A stretch of DNA of 6,301 nucleotides from Methanobacterium sp. PtaU1.Bin242 (GCA_002067565.1 MVQZ01000279.1:1-6301); one strand, 5' to 3'. Positions 1 to 6,130 are shown, counted from the stretch's first letter. A program made the numbers and translations. The notes: generated by a model not told the origin, from the letters alone.

Positions 1-1
1 A

Positions 2-232
2 AAAGTAACAGAGTTCAGAGTATTGGTTGAAGCAAAATTCGATGTGGAACACTCCCTAACCGGAGCATATATAACACTCACTGATAAGAAAAGCGGCTCT
101 ATACGTAGAACTGTACAACTCCCCAAGAAAGTGATTGCAGAAAAAGCCAAAGCATCATATAAGAATGGAATATTAAAGATAGAAATTCCTAAAGTAGAAA
201 AAGAACCCAGTGTGGAAGTAAAAATAGATTAA
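2..232 (+). CDS. Hsp20/alpha-crystallin family small heat-shock protein, C-terminal part (5' end outside window)
   Basis: Small heat-shock proteins are cytoplasmic ATP-independent chaperones that hold unfolding proteins in large oligomers. Only the last 76 residues are visible; the frame is open from base 2, and the TTG at 23 is internal rather than a start. The visible part is the second half of the alpha-crystallin domain: a basic strand RRTVQLP followed by the family hallmark A-x-x-x-x-G-I-L-x-I-x-I-P (AKASYKNGILKIEIPK), which is the end of the domain. A short charged tail follows and ends in VEVKID, which may serve as a degenerate form of the I-x-I/V motif that docks neighbouring subunits. 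Identification from the hallmark motif is firm; which Hsp20 paralogue it is cannot be told. A T-rich tract about 50 bases after the stop probably ends its transcript. Confidence 0.9.
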   Translation, partial: KVTEFRVLVEAKFDVEHSLTGAYITLTDKKSGSIRRTVQLPKKVIAEKAKASYKNGILKIEIPKVEKEPSVEVKID

Positions 233-280
233 GATAATATATTAAGATAGTCTATTCATTTTATTAATTCAATCAATAAT

Positions 281-290
281 TTATTTTTTT
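281..290 (+). terminator. poly-T terminator after the Hsp20 gene
   Basis: TTATTTTTTT ends in a run of seven T about 50 bases downstream of the Hsp20 stop codon. Archaeal RNA polymerase commonly stops at such U tracts without a strong hairpin, and none is obvious here. It lies before the next gene's ribosome binding site, so it would separate the two units. Confidence 0.45.
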
Positions 291-329
291 ATTCCTGAAA
301 ATAATTTAAATTTATCCTAATCATATAAT

Positions 330-334
330 AGGGG
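330..334 (+). promoter_or_regulatory. ribosome binding site AGGGG for the small membrane protein
   Basis: AGGGG is the only Shine-Dalgarno-like sequence in the intergenic region. It lies 8 bases before an in-frame ATA (343) and 11 bases before an in-frame CTG (346), but more than 60 bases before the first ATG of the frame (397). It therefore argues that translation begins near 343-346 at a non-standard codon. Confidence 0.5.
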
Positions 335-345
335 AAATTAACATA

Positions 346-696
346 CTGGACTATATTGAAATCGCTTTAGGCATTATTTTCACTATAATACTTAGTATGG
401 TTCTGGGAACCTACACCGGAAGTCTAGGATCATATGCAGGATTCATTATAGCCACTATATGGGTGGGCTACAGAGTTAACGAAGATATTGGTAACGGGGC
501 GTTACATGGCGCATTAGTAGGTTTTTTTGCAGGAATTATTTCCGCTATCTTAATGATAATTCTGGGAATCATCTTAAATATAGGTCCCAGTATGGATATT
601 ATGTCTTTTGGTTTAATTGGAGTGATTATAGGCTTAATAGTAGATGGAATAATAGGTACTGCAGGTGGAGTCATAGGATCTTATTTAAACATGTAA
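346..696 (+). CDS. small glycine-rich integral membrane protein, DUF5518-like
   Basis: About 116 residues, almost entirely hydrophobic, with four likely membrane segments: roughly residues 4-22 (IEIALGIIFTIILSMVLG), 26-44, 56-80 (GALVGFFAGIISAILMIILG) and 87-113, the last being rich in Gly. The GALxGALVG pattern and overall plan resemble the DUF5518 family of small archaeal membrane proteins of unknown function; this is recognition by eye, not a search. The first ATG in frame is at 397 (giving 99 residues), but it would cut off the first membrane segment and has no ribosome binding site. The frame is open back to 310, and AGGGG at 330-334 points to a start at CTG 346 or ATA 343. I chose CTG 346 because one base change would restore ATG, and the protein would then begin DYIEIALG. 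The function is unknown, and the acidic residues around D-G-I-I-G within a membrane segment are notable. Confidence 0.7.
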   Translation: MDYIEIALGIIFTIILSMVLGTYTGSLGSYAGFIIATIWVGYRVNEDIGNGALHGALVGFFAGIISAILMIILGIILNIGPSMDIMSFGLIGVIIGLIVDGIIGTAGGVIGSYLNM

Positions 697-739
697 TAAG
701 ATCAGATTATTTGAATATTATTTTAAATTACTTATTTTA

Positions 740-757
740 TTTTTTTAAAAAAAAAAA
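740..757. terminator. bidirectional poly-T/poly-A terminator between convergent genes
   Basis: Seven T (740-746) are followed at once by eleven A (747-757). Read on the plus strand the T7 lies 43 bases past the membrane-protein stop; read on the minus strand the A11 becomes a U11 tract 20 bases past the methyltransferase stop. The two halves can also fold back on each other. It is well placed to end transcription from both convergent genes. Confidence 0.6.
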
Positions 758-776
758 TGATTTATTTCTTTTTAAA

Positions 777-1358
777 TTATGTCTTTTTAAAAGATTTAAC
801 CAGATAATGATATTTGCCCACTCCTGCTGTCTCTGCGACCTCAAACCCATATCTGGAAACTATATCCTCCACATCCTGAGGGTTTACACGCACCTTAAAA
901 GGCGGACCGGGTGGTCCCTCTATCTTCTTAAACTCCACAACCGCAAAAACACCATCTGGCTTTATAACTCTGCTAATTTCTGCCATGACCTCCCGAACTT
1001 CATCATTTTCTACAAATCCATGAAGTACATTGGCCATAACACATAGATCAATTGAATCATCATCTACTGGGATTTTGCTGGTTAAATCGACGACAATGGC
1101 CTCCATATTTTCTATTCCTTTTTTACTGATTTCTTCTTTAACCTTTTCAATTGATTCAGGGTATACATCAACCGCATGTACTTTTCCGTTGTCTCCCACA
1201 ATGGATGATGCGGTTATGGAAATAAATCCATCCCCACAACCGGCATCAAGAAAGTTATCTCCCGATTTGAGACCTGCTGTTGATAAAACCTTTTCTGCGC
1301 TTAAAATATCCCTGGTGGATCGGCTATGATGAACATGGCCATGCTTTTTATCGCTCAT
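777..1358 (-). CDS. class I SAM-dependent methyltransferase with His-rich N-terminus
   Basis: This 193-residue protein has the Rossmann methyltransferase fold of the UbiE/ArsM-like (Methyltransf_11/25) type. SAM-binding motif I is FLDAGCGDG (residues 36-44). The acidic residue closing strand 2 is D64 in VHAVDV, followed by a probable motif II region near VVDL. VIKPDGVFAVVEFKK is the late-strand motif (post-motif III) common to this family. The N-terminus carries a HGHVHH cluster (H6, H8, H10, H11), which could bind a metal ion; this is inference. The substrate is not evident, as there is no conserved Cys triad typical of arsenite methyltransferases. The start is supported by AGAGGT (1367-1372) 8 bases upstream. 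It lies 62 bases behind the ABC permease on the same strand with no U-tract between them, so it may be the last gene of that operon, although a run of A10 and AT-rich DNA just upstream could also hold its own promoter. Confidence 0.85.
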   Translation of the reverse strand: MSDKKHGHVHHSRSTRDILSAEKVLSTAGLKSGDNFLDAGCGDGFISITASSIVGDNGKVHAVDVYPESIEKVKEEISKKGIENMEAIVVDLTSKIPVDDDSIDLCVMANVLHGFVENDEVREVMAEISRVIKPDGVFAVVEFKKIEGPPGPPFKVRVNPQDVEDIVSRYGFEVAETAGVGKYHYLVKSFKKT

Positions 1359-1366
1359 TTTATTAA

Positions 1367-1372
1367 ACCTCT
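1367..1372 (-). promoter_or_regulatory. ribosome binding site AGAGGT of the methyltransferase
   Basis: On the minus strand AGAGGT sits 8 bases before the ATG at 1358. It fixes that codon as the start and gives the gene its own translation signal despite possible cotranscription with the ABC genes. Confidence 0.6.
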
Positions 1373-1420
1373 ATTAATATTCTTTCAATGTTATGTAATC
1401 AAATTTTTTTTTTAATATGG

Positions 1421-2680
1421 TCAGTTTTCTGCCCTTAATCTGTTTCTTGTGAATAGAAAAACAGCAATTGCAAAGAGTATCACTGTAAGCAGTACATTCA
1501 TAGCCACCTGATAGGAAATGGCATCCCATCCACCACCATAGGTTAGAGTTGCCCGTAATGCATTAAGCGTGTGAGTCCAGGGTAGAAATTCATTAAACTG
1601 GAACCCTAATATTTGTACATTTGGTAGTTGGAAAAAGGCACCTATCAAAAATGCCGTTGGAACAGTGATTAAAGTGCCTAAATTAGCTGCCTGTCTATCG
1701 TTTTGAGCAAATGCCGCAATTATCATTCCTAAAGCTATAGATGCTATTCCTCCTATTACACCTACAAGAACTGCCAGAAGAATGGAATTTATACCACCCT
1801 GCCAGTGAAATCCTATGGCTACTGCTACTACAAATAGAATTATCACCTGTGCTGCTGCAATTAAGGACCAGGGAATCATACCCCCAAAAAGTAGATCAAA
1901 TCCTCGCATTTTGGATAGTTTCAGTCTGGCTAAAGTCCCCTTTTCCACTTCCCTGGTGAGACTAGCAGCTACGGTGGTTGCCAGTAGAAGTATGGCAAAT
2001 ACAATCATACCAGGGGCAATGAAGTCGAAGGTGGTGAAATTCTGAGTTCCTGCAATAGGCTCAACTTTAGAGCTCAGATATTGAACGGGCTGGGCCCCTG
2101 GTGTTCCTTTAACAGCATTCTGGGTTTGGATTACCACATCATCCTGATATTGAGCTAAAACACCCACCAGAATACCTTGAGAGACTCCAAAATTGATAAA
2201 TCCCGTATCACCCCGAATAATAAGAGTAGAAGAAATGTTAGAAGAAGAGGAAGCTGCAGATAAAGGGTTAGTAGTGGACAGTATGGTGCTATTAATCAAT
2301 GCCACCACTGACTGGGAGAAATTTTCTGGTATTATTAATTCTGCATCGATTTTTCTGGTCTTCAACTGCTGGTCAGCCTCGCTTTCACTGATTTCAGTAA
2401 CATTGAACAAATATACATCGCTATTCTGGTACTTTGCTTCCTTTAAAATCTGGGTAAGATTGTTACCAAAATTAGTGCTCTGATTATTCAAGGGCATATT
2501 AGCACCCTGATCATAGTTGACTATGGCCAGGTTATAGGGTGTGTTGGCCTGCCCCATACCTCCAAAGGCAAATCCAAATACCAGCATGAATAATATTGGA
2601 AACAGTAAAATAAAGAACAGACCTCTCCTATCTCGCAATAATTCCTTTAAATCTTTAATGGCTATGCTTAAAAATTTCAT
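1421..2680 (-). CDS. ABC-2 type transporter permease subunit
   Basis: This 419-residue membrane protein is the pore partner of the ATPase encoded just before it. It has the YhhJ/NatB-like ABC-2 plan. A short amphipathic cytoplasmic start with KDLKELLRDRR is followed by TM1 (about 21-41, FFILLFPILFMLVFGFAFG). Then comes a large external domain (about 43-215) and five more membrane segments (about 221-243, 266-290, 297-322, 335-352, 392-411). The cytoplasmic loop after TM2 holds TREVEKGTLARLKLS, the typical coupling region that contacts the ATPase. The external domain contains a Ser/Asn-rich stretch near 130-150 with several N-x-S/T sites. The start is supported by GAGGGAG, 5 bases upstream and inside the end of the ATPase gene; the two genes are 2 bases apart and surely cotranscribed. 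Members of this family export drugs, lipids or small molecules or serve in Na+ efflux; the substrate cannot be read from the sequence. Confidence 0.92.
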   Translation of the reverse strand: MKFLSIAIKDLKELLRDRRGLFFILLFPILFMLVFGFAFGGMGQANTPYNLAIVNYDQGANMPLNNQSTNFGNNLTQILKEAKYQNSDVYLFNVTEISESEADQQLKTRKIDAELIIPENFSQSVVALINSTILSTTNPLSAASSSSNISSTLIIRGDTGFINFGVSQGILVGVLAQYQDDVVIQTQNAVKGTPGAQPVQYLSSKVEPIAGTQNFTTFDFIAPGMIVFAILLLATTVAASLTREVEKGTLARLKLSKMRGFDLLFGGMIPWSLIAAAQVIILFVVAVAIGFHWQGGINSILLAVLVGVIGGIASIALGMIIAAFAQNDRQAANLGTLITVPTAFLIGAFFQLPNVQILGFQFNEFLPWTHTLNALRATLTYGGGWDAISYQVAMNVLLTVILFAIAVFLFTRNRLRAEN

Positions 2681-2682
2681 TT

Positions 2683-3624
2683 TTACTCCCTCAGTCTGGT
2701 TCCGGTCAGTTCTATGAAAACATCTTCTAGAGTGTTTTGTCTCATGGAAAGATCAGCAATGCGAACATCTTTTTTCTCAACGCTCTCCATTATCTGGGGA
2801 AGTTTGCTCATTGCATCCAGAGCCCTTAAATTTATCACTCCCTCTACTTCAATAACTGATAAGACATGCTCCATTTCCTTGAGGATTTGAATAACTTCCT
2901 GGTTCCTCTTGGCATCGGAAATTGTTATCTCCACCACATCCCCCTCTCCAATTTCCTTTTTAAGGTTATCTGGAGTGTCCAGTCGTAGAAGTTTACCATG
3001 ATCTATGATTGCCACTCGGTCTGAAAGTCTGTCTGCTTCATCCATAAGGTGTGTGGTAAGTATCACTGTTTTACCCTCATCATCCCGCAGGGAACGGATG
3101 TATTTCCACAGTACCCTGCGTGATTGGGGATCTAGACCTTCTGAAGGCTCATCAAGTACTACTATATCTGGAGCGTGAATAACTGCCAAAGCCAAGTTTA
3201 AACGGCGCTTCATACCTCCAGAAAGATTTTTAACCAAAGTATCTGCTTTTTCTTTGAGAAAAAGGTCATCCAATAGTTTATCAGCCCTTTTTTTAAGAAT
3301 ATCTTTAGGTACCTCATACATATCCCCCATGAGTTTAAGACTTTCTTTACAGGTTAAATTTTCCCATAGAACGATTTCCTGTGGACAGATACCAATTGAA
3401 GACCTGTTCATGAACTTCATATCCTGACCGTCAATTAAAACCTGTCCACTGGTAGGTTTAAGCAGTCCCACCATCATATTTATGGAAGTTGTTTTTCCCG
3501 CCCCATTAGGCCCCAGGAATCCGAAAACTTCCCCCTCTTTTACCTGCAAACTCAGCCCATCTACCGCTCTAAAACCATCAAAATCCTTGATGATATCCTG
3601 AGTTTCTATTATATAACTGGCCAT
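2683..3624 (-). CDS. ABC transporter ATP-binding protein, DrrA/CcmA type
   Basis: This is the cytoplasmic ATPase that powers the adjacent ABC-2 permease. All nucleotide-binding motifs are intact (numbering from the ATG at 3630): Walker A GPNGAGKT (40-47), Q-loop Q84 in GICPQE, signature LSGGM (136-140), Walker B IVVLDEP with D160/E161, D-loop GLDP (165-168) and switch H194. The C-terminal 90 or so residues form the DUF4162-type accessory domain found in DrrA-like exporters, ending LEDVFIELTGTRLRE. The D-loop region reads SEGLDP where TSGLDP or TVGLDP is more usual; this is a mild variant. Two ATGs are possible: at 3630 the GGTGG ribosome binding site touches the codon, while at 3624 it is 6 bases away, so I prefer 3624 (313 residues, MASYIIE; 315 from 3630). 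It is the first gene of the operon; a divergent promoter region lies upstream. Function as an exporter ATPase is firm; the substrate is unknown. Confidence 0.94.
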   Translation of the reverse strand: MASYIIETQDIIKDFDGFRAVDGLSLQVKEGEVFGFLGPNGAGKTTSINMMVGLLKPTSGQVLIDGQDMKFMNRSSIGICPQEIVLWENLTCKESLKLMGDMYEVPKDILKKRADKLLDDLFLKEKADTLVKNLSGGMKRRLNLALAVIHAPDIVVLDEPSEGLDPQSRRVLWKYIRSLRDDEGKTVILTTHLMDEADRLSDRVAIIDHGKLLRLDTPDNLKKEIGEGDVVEITISDAKRNQEVIQILKEMEHVLSVIEVEGVINLRALDAMSKLPQIMESVEKKDVRIADLSMRQNTLEDVFIELTGTRLRE

Positions 3625-3690
3625 ACCCATCCACCGTCATTTTCATTATCTAATTATAATAATACAACAATAATTAATGGAAAACATTCG

Positions 3691-3702
3691 TTATAAATAT
3701 TT
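3691..3702 (-). promoter_or_regulatory. candidate TATA element for the ABC operon
   Basis: On the minus strand AAATATTTATAA lies about 70 bases before the ATPase start. Transcription would begin near 3670, giving a leader of roughly 45 bases. It overlaps a perfect 12-base palindrome ATAAATATTTAT (3693-3704), so it could also work in the other direction. The whole 170-base region is AT-rich and other TATA-like sites exist, so this is tentative. Confidence 0.3.
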
Positions 3703-3757
3703 ATTTAAATTCATTTGTTAAATTCTGAACTTACTTTTATCTAAATAAAGAAACAAA

Positions 3758-3766
3758 TAAATATAA
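3758..3766 (+). promoter_or_regulatory. TATA element and A-rich BRE for the 78-residue gene
   Basis: TAAATATAA is preceded by the A-rich GAAACAAA, a good match to an archaeal BRE/TATA pair. A start of transcription about 23-25 bases downstream (near 3786) would leave a short leader of about 15 bases that carries the ribosome binding site. Spacing to the gene is as expected for a strong archaeal promoter. Confidence 0.5.
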
Positions 3767-3788
3767 GTGATGTTATTTAAAAAATCGT

Positions 3789-3793
3789 AGGGG
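3789..3793 (+). promoter_or_regulatory. ribosome binding site AGGGG for the 78-residue gene
   Basis: AGGGG stands 7 bases before the ATG at 3801, and a second AGG follows. It clearly selects ATG 3801 over the internal ATG at 3825. Confidence 0.6.
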
Positions 3794-3800
3794 TAGGAAT

Positions 3801-4037
3801 ATGATAGAAAAAATAGAAATCGGTATGATTAATGAAACTGTCCATAATTTCCGCAAAGGCGAGTTCGGAGTGCAAAGCATAGAGATCGATGAAATTAGGG
3901 GCTTTATCGAAGTAGAATATGGTGCTCAGGAGGGAGGAGTAAAAAAGGTTATGATACCATTGGGAAATGTGGAGAAATGTGAGTTTATAGAGAAATTAGA
4001 AGAAAAACCAGAAAAAGAAGTAAAACAGGAAAAATAA
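3801..4037 (+). CDS. small acidic/lysine-tailed protein of unknown function
   Basis: I do not recognise this 78-residue protein. It has no membrane segment, no signal peptide and no Cys pair for metal binding (a single Cys near residue 54). Residues 1-64 look like alternating short beta strands (IEIGMINETVHNF, VQSIEIDEI, GFIEVEYG, KKVMIPLGNV). The last 15 or so residues are a charged Glu/Lys/Pro-rich tail, EKLEEKPEKEVKQEK, likely disordered. A good promoter and ribosome binding site, and a frame without rare features, support a real expressed gene. It is divergent from the ABC operon and ends only 18 bases from the stop of the convergent DNA methylase gene. The small beta-rich fold with a charged tail would suit a nucleic-acid- or protein-binding accessory role, but that is a guess. 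Confidence 0.75.
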   Translation: MIEKIEIGMINETVHNFRKGEFGVQSIEIDEIRGFIEVEYGAQEGGVKKVMIPLGNVEKCEFIEKLEEKPEKEVKQEK

Positions 4038-4044
4038 TCTTTTT
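4030..4044. terminator. overlapping weak terminators of convergent genes
   Basis: The two convergent stop codons are 18 bases apart. T5 at 4040-4044 can serve the plus-strand gene, and A5 at 4030-4034, inside the end of that gene, gives a U5 for the minus-strand methylase. Both tracts are short, so some read-through into antisense of the other gene is likely. Confidence 0.35.
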
Positions 4045-4055
4045 AACTTATTCAT

Positions 4056-4985
4056 TTAATCTCTATAATTTCGGACGATTATTTCATTTATACTACCCCT
4101 TCCTGAAGCATCTCGATTAATGTTCCTTTTTGCTGGAACTCTCTCCAGTTGGAAGTTATTATAAATGTTATCAAAATATGTATCCTTATAATTCTGATTT
4201 TTAGGGTCTGAATTGCTGAGCATTAATTTAGCTCCCCTTTTATCCATTTCTTTAAAGAAATCAGCCAGCTTGATTTGGTCTTCATCATTAAAACCTTCTT
4301 TAAAATAATTTGTAAACCGAGAGGTTGTGTTTAAAGGCCGATAAGGAGGATCAAAATATACAAAAGACTCTTTATTTATGTATTCACCTGAATATGTGAA
4401 ATCTCGAGAAAATAAGTTAGTATCATGCAGAGCCTTAAAAACTTCGAGCAAATTGGACTCATCACATATTTTAGGATTCTTATAACGTCCAAATGGGACG
4501 TTAAACTCGCCTTTACTATTTTGACGGAAAAGTCCGTTAAAACAGGTTTTATTAAGAAAAATCAAATAACTTGCCCTTTTTATCCACCCTTCATGGTATT
4601 GATCATAGTTAAAATCATTCATCTGCCTATTATAAGCCTCTCTTATCTCATAATAATTTTTTTTACGGCAATCTTCTGATTTCTGGATGTGATCATCCTC
4701 AATTTCCCTTAATTTTTCTATCAATTCTTTATGATTGTTTTTTATAACTTCATAGGCAAGAATCAGTTCCTGATTCTTATCAAAAAGGAAAGCATCCTCA
4801 ATCTTGAATTTATTTTTAAGGAAAAAAAACATCGCCCCTCCGCCTACAAATGGTTCCACGTACCGTGAAATGGTTTTTTTGCTAAGAATGTCAGAAGGTA
4901 ATCTTTTTTCCAATTCCTCTAGTAGCTGACCCTTACCTCCAGCCCATTTCAGGAATGGTTTAGCATTAAAATTCATATTATTCAT
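4056..4985 (-). CDS. dam: Dam/DpnM-like N6-adenine DNA methyltransferase (D12 class)
   Basis: The enzyme transfers a methyl group from SAM to adenine N6 in a short DNA site. At 309 residues it has the usual length for the class. Motifs appear in D12 order: the N-terminal PFLKWAGGKGQLL (10-22), which holds the SAM-contacting loop; RYVEPFVGGGAMFF (41-54); the conserved block FLNKTCFNGLFRQN followed by GEFNVPFGRYKNP (143-171); and catalytic DPPY (212-215) in FVYFDPPYRPL. The target-recognition part lies around 90-140 and differs most between specificities, so GATC is plausible but not proven. GATC sites are common across this window. No restriction endonuclease gene adjoins it, so it appears to be an orphan methylase. 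The coding sequence is rich in Lys, Asn, Phe and Ile codons, AT-richer than dphB and the ABC genes, and neither ATG (4985, or 4976 for M4) has a clear ribosome binding site. These features suggest horizontal acquisition. Its upstream region is a tandem repeat array. Confidence 0.9.
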   Translation of the reverse strand: MNNMNFNAKPFLKWAGGKGQLLEELEKRLPSDILSKKTISRYVEPFVGGGAMFFFLKNKFKIEDAFLFDKNQELILAYEVIKNNHKELIEKLREIEDDHIQKSEDCRKKNYYEIREAYNRQMNDFNYDQYHEGWIKRASYLIFLNKTCFNGLFRQNSKGEFNVPFGRYKNPKICDESNLLEVFKALHDTNLFSRDFTYSGEYINKESFVYFDPPYRPLNTTSRFTNYFKEGFNDEDQIKLADFFKEMDKRGAKLMLSNSDPKNQNYKDTYFDNIYNNFQLERVPAKRNINRDASGRGSINEIIVRNYRD

Positions 4986-5048
4986 ATACTTTCTTAGTAA
5001 TCATATTTCTTTAATAATAAATCAGATAGAGCAAAAAGGATTTAGACG

Positions 5049-5177
5049 TTACATTAATTTTCGATATTATGCTTAAATTTAGATACTTTAATATTTTAGA
5101 TTTTATGCTTAAATTTAGATATTATAATTATTTTTTAGACCTTATGCTTAAATTTCTAAATTAAACCCTAAAATTTA
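5049..5177. repeat. AT-rich tandem array, ~19-base period, about 7 units
   Basis: Two exact 19-base copies of TTATGCTTAAATTTAGATA lie at 5067-5085 and 5103-5121, and a third copy at 5142-5160 matches its first 14 bases. The stretches between them are 17-20 bases long and are degenerate versions of the same unit. Divided by eye, units start at 5049, 5067, 5086, 5103, 5122, 5142 and 5161. The sharp copies therefore recur every 36-39 bases with weaker copies between. The array ends at the dphB stop codon and lies upstream of the DNA methylase gene. It codes for nothing visible. It may be an operator array, a bent-DNA element or a decayed satellite; the function is unknown. Confidence 0.75.
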
Positions 5178-5969
5178 TCATGATGAATCTTCTATAATCG
5201 ATTTTGGAGCTCCACCCAGCACCACCAGAGCTTCAGCCTCAACAAAATGCAGTTTTGAAGGTACTATCAGACAGTGTAATGGGCCACCGAAATCTTCTTT
5301 AAGAAGTTTTTTTATTTTATCAGCACGTACCACGGGATCTGTTGCACCTGCCCTGGCCACCACCACCACCAGAGTATCTTCGCAAATAACATCTTCCTCT
5401 CTTTCCCTTTCCACTTTCATAAGATAATTCAACCCCTGGTTTGCAGTCATATAACGATCCAGATGGGCTTGAATATCCAGAAGAACCAAGGTATGCATCT
5501 CATACTTTAAATTATCTTTAATTACCAGATATGGTGAGTGAGGGAAGTAATTCTCCTGGGAGAAGGGGATAGTGGTGACTTTACCGAATTTATATGCCTG
5601 TAGGCCAGATATGCCTGGTGCTGCAGATAAAATAGATGATGAATGAATAACTGTGGTTTTAATACCTGCCTTTTTCGCCTGTATCATCATATCTGTATGA
5701 GTAGTTGCAACTAAAGGATCACCGGCACTTAAAAATGCAACATCTCTAGTTTTGGCCTGGATAATAGGTAAGTTCTCTTCTTCAACTTTTTCTCTGCTTA
5801 AAACTTCAATATCAATTCCTAACATTTCTTCCAGAGATTTTATATTACCTCCAAAAAGACGGGCAGTATAAAACTCAGCGTAAACAGTATCAACTCTTTT
5901 AAGAGCCTCTATTCCCTTTAATGATATATCTTTTTCATCATAAAGTCCCAATCCAATGAAATAAAGCAT
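5178..5969 (-). CDS. dphB: diphthine synthase (diphthamide biosynthesis methyltransferase)
   Basis: DphB (Dph5) is a cytoplasmic SAM-dependent enzyme. It adds the methyl groups to the modified histidine of elongation factor 2 that yield diphthine, the step before the final amidation to diphthamide. It belongs to the tetrapyrrole (corrin/porphyrin) methylase superfamily rather than the Rossmann class. Diagnostic segments are the N-terminal FIGLGLYDEKDIS (4-16), the VYAEFYTA strand (29-36), the SAM-site loop SAGDPLVATTH (81-91), and SSILSAAPGISGLQAYKFGK followed by TTIPF (about 111-135). A C-terminal half carries ARAGATDPVVRADKI and ends with GPLHCLIVPSKLHFVEAEALVVLGGAP. The length of 263 residues is normal for the archaeal family and all motifs look intact. 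The start is supported by AAGGTG (5978-5983) 8 bases upstream. The gene is divergent from a probable tRNA methyltransferase gene, another translation-accuracy function. Confidence 0.96.
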   Translation of the reverse strand: MLYFIGLGLYDEKDISLKGIEALKRVDTVYAEFYTARLFGGNIKSLEEMLGIDIEVLSREKVEEENLPIIQAKTRDVAFLSAGDPLVATTHTDMMIQAKKAGIKTTVIHSSSILSAAPGISGLQAYKFGKVTTIPFSQENYFPHSPYLVIKDNLKYEMHTLVLLDIQAHLDRYMTANQGLNYLMKVEREREEDVICEDTLVVVVARAGATDPVVRADKIKKLLKEDFGGPLHCLIVPSKLHFVEAEALVVLGGAPKSIIEDSS

Positions 5970-5977
5970 GAAAAATA

Positions 5978-5983
5978 CACCTT
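5978..5983 (-). promoter_or_regulatory. ribosome binding site AAGGTG of dphB
   Basis: On the minus strand AAGGTG lies 8 bases before the ATG at 5969. It confirms that start, which is also the usual N-terminus of the family (M-L-Y-F-I-G-L-G). Confidence 0.6.
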
Positions 5984-6130
5984 TTTTCTATTTTGTGTTT
6001 TAATTATATTAATTCTATAAGACTAATCTGTTTATATTCAAATGGGGTTGATTTCAAAATTAATATTAAATAAGATTAATAATTTACTGAATAAGTATTT
6101 TATAAGTAGAAATAATTTTAAATTAATAAA

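Noticed and set aside
468..674. 68-codon minus-strand frame
   Set aside because: Antisense shadow of the small membrane protein; Ile/Pro-rich translation is the usual mirror of Gly/Ile-rich coding sequence.
711..1046. 111-codon plus-strand frame
   Set aside because: It begins in the AT-rich terminator region and overlaps the methyltransferase gene in antisense; the opposite strand carries clear SAM-binding motifs.
1030..1329. 99-codon plus-strand frame
   Set aside because: Antisense shadow of the methyltransferase gene with no ribosome binding site and no recognisable protein features.
1404..1413. T10 run between the permease and methyltransferase genes as a terminator
   Set aside because: It is a T tract only on the plus strand, where no gene precedes it; for the minus-strand operon it is an A tract and would not terminate transcription.
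1741..2483. Three plus-strand frames (1741-1959, 1815-2045, 2193-2483)
   Set aside because: All lie antisense within the permease gene, which has coherent membrane topology on the minus strand.
4425..4679. 84-codon plus-strand frame inside the methylase gene
   Set aside because: Antisense to a region with the conserved FNGLFRQN and GEFNVPFG motifs, and without a ribosome binding site.
5067..5160. Possible short CRISPR array (three 14-19-base repeats spaced 36-39 bases)
   Set aside because: Repeats are too short, the intervening stretches are degenerate copies of the repeat rather than unique spacers, and no cas gene is nearby.
5040..5177. Replication origin (Orc1/Cdc6 ORB-type repeats)
   Set aside because: The repeat unit does not resemble the methanogen mini-ORB motif I know, and no orc1/cdc6 gene is in the window.
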